NCBI GenBank assembly: GCA_938008665.1
Contig: CALLKA010000044.1
Span: forward strand, 1 to 28,587
From: an uncultured Bacteroidota bacterium
GTDB lineage: Bacteria > Bacteroidota > Bacteroidia > Chitinophagales > Chitinophagaceae
Length of the DNA stretch: 28,587 nt
Reading direction: 5' to 3'
Of the stretch, positions 24,766 to 28,587 are shown in pieces. The notes under the pieces are model-generated. The model did not search any database. It saw only the letters and a program-made list of their open reading frames with translations, and was not told the origin of the DNA. Position 1 is the stretch's first letter. The number at the start of each line of letters is the position of its first letter. A program made the translations under genes and the position numbers.

Positions 24766-26811
24766 ATGAATGCAAATCCCAAATTTACCAATCGTCTTAT
24801 AGAAGAAACGAGCCCGTATTTATTACAGCATGCGCATAATCCAGTGGATTGGGTGGCCTGGTCGCCTACTATATTTACCGATGCACAAAATCAAAACAAA
24901 CCCATTTTATTAAGTATTGGCTATGCTGCATGTCATTGGTGTCATGTGATGGAGCGTGAAAGTTTTGAAGATGAAACTGTTGCTTCATATATGAATGCCC
25001 ATTTTATCAATGTGAAAGTAGACCGCGAAGAGCGTCCCGATGTGGATCATATTTATATGGATGCACTTCAAGCAATGACTGGTTCTGGCGGATGGCCTTT
25101 AAATATTTTTTTACTACCGAATGGTAAGCCTTTTTTTGGAGGTACTTATTTTCCACCAAGGACTATTCCGCAACGTGCTTCCTGGATGGATGTGTTAAAA
25201 GTGGTAAACGAAGCTTATAGCAATAATATTGAAAAGCTAAATGACCAAGCAGAGCAACTTACGCAACATTTATTAAACAAGAATATCATACATAAACCCG
25301 CATCATTTAACAGTGAGATTGATACCGAAAACGCGGATAATAATTTACCCACCAAGGAAGAAGTAGAAATCATCGGGAACAGAATATTACAAAATGCGGA
25401 TACGATGTGGGGCGGTTTTGGATCAGCTCCAAAATTCCCGCAAACATTTTGTTTACAAATGTTATTTAGAAATTACAAAATGAATGGCAATGAAAGTTGC
25501 ATGGTTCATGCGATACGATCCATTGATAAAATGATACAAGGCGGGTTGTATGATCATTTGGGTGGCGGCTTTGCTAGGTACAGTACAGATGCTCAGTGGC
25601 AGGCGCCTCACTTTGAAAAAATGTTGTATGACAATGCATTGCTCATTGGGGTAATGGCCGAAGCCTATCAAATTACTCAAAAGGAAATTTATGTACCTAT
25701 TATAAAACAAACGGTTTCGTTTTTAAAAAGAGAATTAGCTAACCAACAAGGTGCTTATTATGCCGCATTAGATGCAGACAGTGAAGGTGTGGAAGGTAAA
25801 TTTTATACCTGGACCTTTGATGAAATTGAACAACTATTGGATCCATCCTTGTTCACAGAATTTTGTAATTATTATCAAGTAACCAAAAATGGCAATTGGG
25901 AACATACCAATATTTTATGGACGACTGCATCGATTGAAAAAAGTGTCACCCCCGAATTTGTTATTGCAAAAAATATTTTATTCAATCATCGATCTAAAAG
26001 AATAAGACCGGCACTTGATCATAAAATAATTTTATCTTGGAATTGTTTGCTTATTACAGCATTGTGTAAAGCCTATGCTGCCATTGGGGATGAGGAATAC
26101 AAGCAAGCTGCGATAGATGCGATTGTTTGGGTTGAAAATAATTTTTCAGACAAGGATCAGGAATATTTATATCATACTAACACCAACGGTGTAAAAAAAT
26201 CATTTGCTTTTTTGGATGATTATGGCGCATTAATACAATCCTATATTCATCTTCAAGAAATTACAGGAGATACCGATTATTTGCATAAGGCAGAAAAGTG
26301 GATGGGATATGTGCAAGCCCATTTTGTAGACGAGGAGGGCGTGTTTTTTTATTATACGGCACAATACCAATCGGATGTGATTATAAGACAAAAGGACACT
26401 TATGATGGCGCACAACCAAGTGGCAATGCTTTGCTTTGTATGAGTTTATATTACTTAGGCCAAGTTTTTGACAATCCCCACTGGGTTCGTCAATCGGAAC
26501 AAATGATACATCAAATGCGCAAATTGATCATACAATATCCAAGCTCATTTAGCTTTTGGGGGCAATGTTATAGCTGGATGGCTTCAGACGCTATTGAATT
26601 AGTCGCCATTGGGCCGAAAGTTCACAATTCCTTAAAAAAGGCGTTATCTGGCTTTGAACCCCATAAAATACTCATTTTTTCAGAGAAGGAACACCCGCGC
26701 TTACCCTGCACGATTGGCAAACATTCATTTGATAATCAGTATTATATATGTGTAAATAAAACTTGCTATCCCCAAAATAGCAACTTGGACGATATTTTAG
26801 CATTAATCTAA
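24766..26811 (+). CDS. Thioredoxin-domain (DUF255, YyaL/SPATA20-like) protein
   Basis: The 681-residue protein matches the COG1331 family over its full length. The N-terminal DUF255 thioredoxin-like domain (about residues 1-165) contains NRLIEETSPYLLQHAHNPVD, the C56-H-W-C59 motif in YAACHWCHVMERESF, VDREERPDVD, and GGWPLNIFLLPNGKPFFGGT. The remainder is an alpha/alpha-barrel of the six-hairpin glycosidase type, with KFPQTFCLQML, YDHLGGGFARYS, FEKMLYDNA and ALDADSEG. The family is widespread but has no firmly established reaction; roles in redox chemistry or sugar epimerisation have been suggested. No signal peptide is visible, so it should be cytoplasmic. A 17-base palindrome lies 34 bases after the stop. 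Confidence 0.9.
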   Translation: MNANPKFTNRLIEETSPYLLQHAHNPVDWVAWSPTIFTDAQNQNKPILLSIGYAACHWCHVMERESFEDETVASYMNAHFINVKVDREERPDVDHIYMDALQAMTGSGGWPLNIFLLPNGKPFFGGTYFPPRTIPQRASWMDVLKVVNEAYSNNIEKLNDQAEQLTQHLLNKNIIHKPASFNSEIDTENADNNLPTKEEVEIIGNRILQNADTMWGGFGSAPKFPQTFCLQMLFRNYKMNGNESCMVHAIRSIDKMIQGGLYDHLGGGFARYSTDAQWQAPHFEKMLYDNALLIGVMAEAYQITQKEIYVPIIKQTVSFLKRELANQQGAYYAALDADSEGVEGKFYTWTFDEIEQLLDPSLFTEFCNYYQVTKNGNWEHTNILWTTASIEKSVTPEFVIAKNILFNHRSKRIRPALDHKIILSWNCLLITALCKAYAAIGDEEYKQAAIDAIVWVENNFSDKDQEYLYHTNTNGVKKSFAFLDDYGALIQSYIHLQEITGDTDYLHKAEKWMGYVQAHFVDEEGVFFYYTAQYQSDVIIRQKDTYDGAQPSGNALLCMSLYYLGQVFDNPHWVRQSEQMIHQMRKLIIQYPSSFSFWGQCYSWMASDAIELVAIGPKVHNSLKKALSGFEPHKILIFSEKEHPRLPCTIGKHSFDNQYYICVNKTCYPQNSNLDDILALI

Positions 26812-26845
26812 CAATTTAAAGTACTAATTTGCAACCTTCATAAAC

Positions 26846-26862
26846 TATCTGACTATCAGATA
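26846..26862. repeat. 17-base palindrome TATCTGA-CTA-TCAGATA
   Basis: TATCTGA (26846-26852) and TCAGATA (26856-26862) form a perfect inverted repeat around CTA in the gap 26812-26969. It could be a small terminator for the DUF255 gene, although no T-tract follows, or an operator for gldK. The rest of the gap is T-rich, with no convincing promoter pair. Confidence 0.4.
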
Positions 26863-26969
26863 ATTCGGTTGAAAAATGACAGGTTTTTTATTTATTTTTT
26901 GTATTTTGAAGCACTAAAAGTAAACCTCCTTTTAAACAATTTTTTAAAGGGTTGGTCTAAAACTAGATT

Positions 26970-28587
26970 ATGACAAAAAAATATACAATAAGGCAATTTA
27001 AATTTCCTTTTTTGTTTTTTACAGTGCTATTTGCACTTGTTTTTATTCAGCAAAGAAAGCCTAAGAAGTTTATTTGGAAACCCGATCCTAATACAATCGA
27101 AATTAAAGGAGGTGCCTTTTATTTAGGTGCAAGTGACGAGGAGGTGGATATGGCCATGATTAATCGAAAAAAACTGGTTTCAGTTCCTAGTTTTTGGATG
27201 GATCGAACAGAAATAACCAATGCGCAATACCGATCATTTGTAAATTATGTAAGAGATTCTTTATGTTATTTGGCGCTATATGGTGGAGGTATTAACCAAA
27301 CAGAAGACACGGTATTGAAAGTGGATTGGACTAAAGTTAAAAGAATCAATTATTCAAGTAAAGCAGTAATTGAGAAGTTAAATGAGTTATTGCTTTCCCC
27401 AGACAACCGCATACAAGGTCGCATTGAAATTGACCCTAACAAATTAATTTACAAAACAGTTTATATTGATTTAAAAGCTGCAGCAAGGGCTTCAAAAGGT
27501 TTAGAGCAAGCCATTGGCAAATTTATTGTAGCGCAAAATCAGCCTGTGTATCCTGACAGTTTGGTTTGGATGCGTGATTATTCTTATTCCTATAATGAAC
27601 CTTTAACAAGATTATATTTTTCTCATAGATCCTTTAATGAATATCCGGTAGTAGGAATTACTTGGAAACAAGCAAATGCTTTTTGTTATTGGAGAACGAA
27701 TAATAGTGATTACTATGGTGGACACCCAGGCCGTCCAGATTTAAAAGTGGATGCCATATATCGTTTACCAACGGAAGCCGAGTGGGAGTATGCTGCAAGA
27801 GGTGGTTTGCAATCAAATGCCATGTATCCTTGGGGTAGTCCAAATTCAAGAACAAAGCAAGGTTGGTTGTTGGCCAATTTTAAGCCTGGTCGTGGTGATT
27901 ATTATGGTGGTAGTCCAAATAAGGATAATATTTATACGATGAAAGTGGAAAGCTTTCCATTAAATGGATATGGCTTAGCCGATATGGCAGGTAATGTTGC
28001 CGAGTGGACGGGGTCTGTTTATTATGAAGGCGGCTATAATTTTTTAGGTGATTTAAGTCCAGATTTACAATACAACGCCAAAGATGATGATCCAGTTTCA
28101 ATGAAACGTAAAGTGGTTCGTGGTGGATCATGGAAGGATATTGCCTACAATTGTCAAGTAAGTACGCGCAATTATGAATACCAAGATACAGCGAAATCCT
28201 ATATTGGATTTAGATGTGCTATTTCAGCCTTTGGTTTTGACAGCCCAGCTTCTGAATCCAATGAGGAAAAAGGAATAAATTGGATTTCCTGCGAAGAAAC
28301 GAAAGCGCTTGTACACAAATGGCGTAGTCAAGAACATGGGATTTTAGTAGGAAAACATACCGCTATGAATGACAATCCGACGCTAACGGTTCGTGAATTC
28401 ACGGGTAGAAATCCAATTCGAATCCTGATTGATAGTCAATTACAAGTAAAGGAAAACATCAATCTATACTCCGACGATGCTCCGACAATCATTTTCAATC
28501 GACTAAAGGACGAGAAAAAGGATAACATCGAATGGGTGAAGATCAAAGAAACCTCCACAAAAACAATCCTTGAGGAATTATACAAAC
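26970..28587 (+). CDS. gldK: GldK/PorK-type gliding motility and type IX secretion protein, open into a RibD-like C-terminus (partial)
   Basis: The frame opens at the ATG at 26970 and is still open at the window edge (539 codons). Residues about 43-425 are a formylglycine-generating-enzyme-fold (SUMF1) domain of the GldK type: IEIKGGAFYLGASDEEVDMA, FWMDRTEITNAQYRSFVNYV, YPVVGITWKQANAFCYWRT, YRLPTEAEWEYAARGG, YGLADMAGNVAEWTGS, KRKVVRGGSWKDIA and YIGFRC (ending at C416). GldK forms the periplasmic ring of the type IX secretion/gliding motor with GldN. The two catalytic cysteines of true formylglycine-generating enzymes align with non-cysteine residues (VSTRN and upstream), so it is not a sulfatase maturase. 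The N-terminus has a hydrophobic segment (FPFLFFTVLFALVF) but no lipobox cysteine, unlike the usual lipoprotein. Beyond about residue 425 the protein is RibD-like; see the next entry. gldL is not in the window. Confidence 0.88.
   Translation, partial: MTKKYTIRQFKFPFLFFTVLFALVFIQQRKPKKFIWKPDPNTIEIKGGAFYLGASDEEVDMAMINRKKLVSVPSFWMDRTEITNAQYRSFVNYVRDSLCYLALYGGGINQTEDTVLKVDWTKVKRINYSSKAVIEKLNELLLSPDNRIQGRIEIDPNKLIYKTVYIDLKAAARASKGLEQAIGKFIVAQNQPVYPDSLVWMRDYSYSYNEPLTRLYFSHRSFNEYPVVGITWKQANAFCYWRTNNSDYYGGHPGRPDLKVDAIYRLPTEAEWEYAARGGLQSNAMYPWGSPNSRTKQGWLLANFKPGRGDYYGGSPNKDNIYTMKVESFPLNGYGLADMAGNVAEWTGSVYYEGGYNFLGDLSPDLQYNAKDDDPVSMKRKVVRGGSWKDIAYNCQVSTRNYEYQDTAKSYIGFRCAISAFGFDSPASESNEEKGINWISCEETKALVHKWRSQEHGILVGKHTAMNDNPTLTVREFTGRNPIRILIDSQLQVKENINLYSDDAPTIIFNRLKDEKKDNIEWVKIKETSTKTILEELYK
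28245..28587 (+). other. RibD reductase-domain-like segment fused in frame to gldK (junction, partial)
   Basis: From about residue 437 the gldK frame reads NWISCEETKALVHKWRSQEH, then GILVGKHTAMNDNPTLTVRE and NPIRILIDSQLQVKE, ending TILEELYK at the edge. This matches the start of the C-terminal reductase domain of RibD (5-amino-6-(5-phosphoribosylamino)uracil reductase): the W-I-S-x-E, LVHKWR, ILVGxxTAxxDNPxLTVR and NPxRxxxD motifs occur in the right order. The deaminase half of RibD is absent upstream. Codon use changes: isoleucine is ATC in 6 of 12 codons here but in 2 of 23 in the gldK part. The junction lies somewhere around 28230-28278. It is either an assembly chimera with DNA of another bacterium or genome region, or a real fusion. 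Confidence 0.75.

Noticed and set aside
27658..28131. His/Tyr-rich minus-strand open frames over gldK
   Set aside because: They are antisense to a strongly conserved GldK region; the His/Tyr richness comes from reverse-reading its Gly/Asn/Tyr codons.
26970..28240. Formylglycine-generating enzyme that would mature the sulfatase at 11645
   Set aside because: The fold is the same, but the two catalytic cysteines of the enzyme are missing and many segments match GldK instead. It is 14 kb away in a different transcription unit.
1..28587. Mobile element, CRISPR array, prophage or defence island
   Set aside because: I saw no transposase, integrase, long terminal inverted repeats, regularly spaced repeats, or phage or defence domains anywhere in the window.

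Overview
The window looks like chromosomal DNA of an AT-rich member of the Bacteroidota. The evidence is four TonB-dependent receptors, a gldK-type gliding/type IX secretion gene, the DUF4271-hemD pair typical of the phylum, and several copies of the Bacteroidota -7 promoter element TAnnTTTG. A Chitinophagaceae-like freshwater or soil organism would fit, but the family-level placement is only an impression. Most of the window is housekeeping and nutrient-uptake genes. I see no CRISPR array, transposase, integrase, phage gene, rRNA or tRNA.

Layout. 1-92: a possible tail of an unidentified gene. 215-2089 (+): exported FAD-dependent oxidoreductase. 2095-4515 (-): receptor-like outer-membrane beta-barrel protein. 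4597-8021 (-): a two-gene unit, TonB-dependent receptor then zinc alcohol dehydrogenase, ending at a strong terminator. 8150-9001 (-): diacylglycerol-kinase-family lipid kinase. 9275-11458 (+): a third TonB receptor with its own terminator. 11645-13183 (+): exported sulfatase, meeting marC (13184-13762, -) tail to tail with no gap. 13819-15750 (-): a BtuB-like receptor under a cobalamin riboswitch (about 15920-16060), which gives it a substrate. 16182-17507 (+): APC-family amino acid permease. 17685-20542 (+): TolC-type outer-membrane protein and periplasmic adaptor with no inner-membrane pump next to them, closed by a strong terminator. 20627-21640 (+): gpsA. 21673-22800 (-): hemW. 22879-24719 (+): DUF4271 membrane protein and hemD. 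24766-26811 (+): DUF255/thioredoxin-fold protein. 26970-28587 (+): gldK, running off the right edge.

How the genes work together. Outer-membrane uptake dominates the left half, and B12 import is the one case where regulation reveals the substrate. Tetrapyrrole functions (hemD, hemW) lie together on the right. gpsA and the lipid kinase belong to phospholipid metabolism. No SusD partner lies beside any receptor, so these look like stand-alone receptors rather than polysaccharide utilisation loci.

The most striking observation is at the right edge. The gldK frame does not stop after its normal GFRC ending. It continues without a stop into about 100 codons that resemble the C-terminal reductase domain of RibD, with a clear change in codon use. 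The likeliest explanation is an assembly chimera; the alternative is a real and very unusual gene fusion. I found no convincing new multi-gene system. The other points of interest are regulatory: start codons placed directly behind intrinsic terminators, short-leader promoters, and a start-codon hairpin downstream of the riboswitch.
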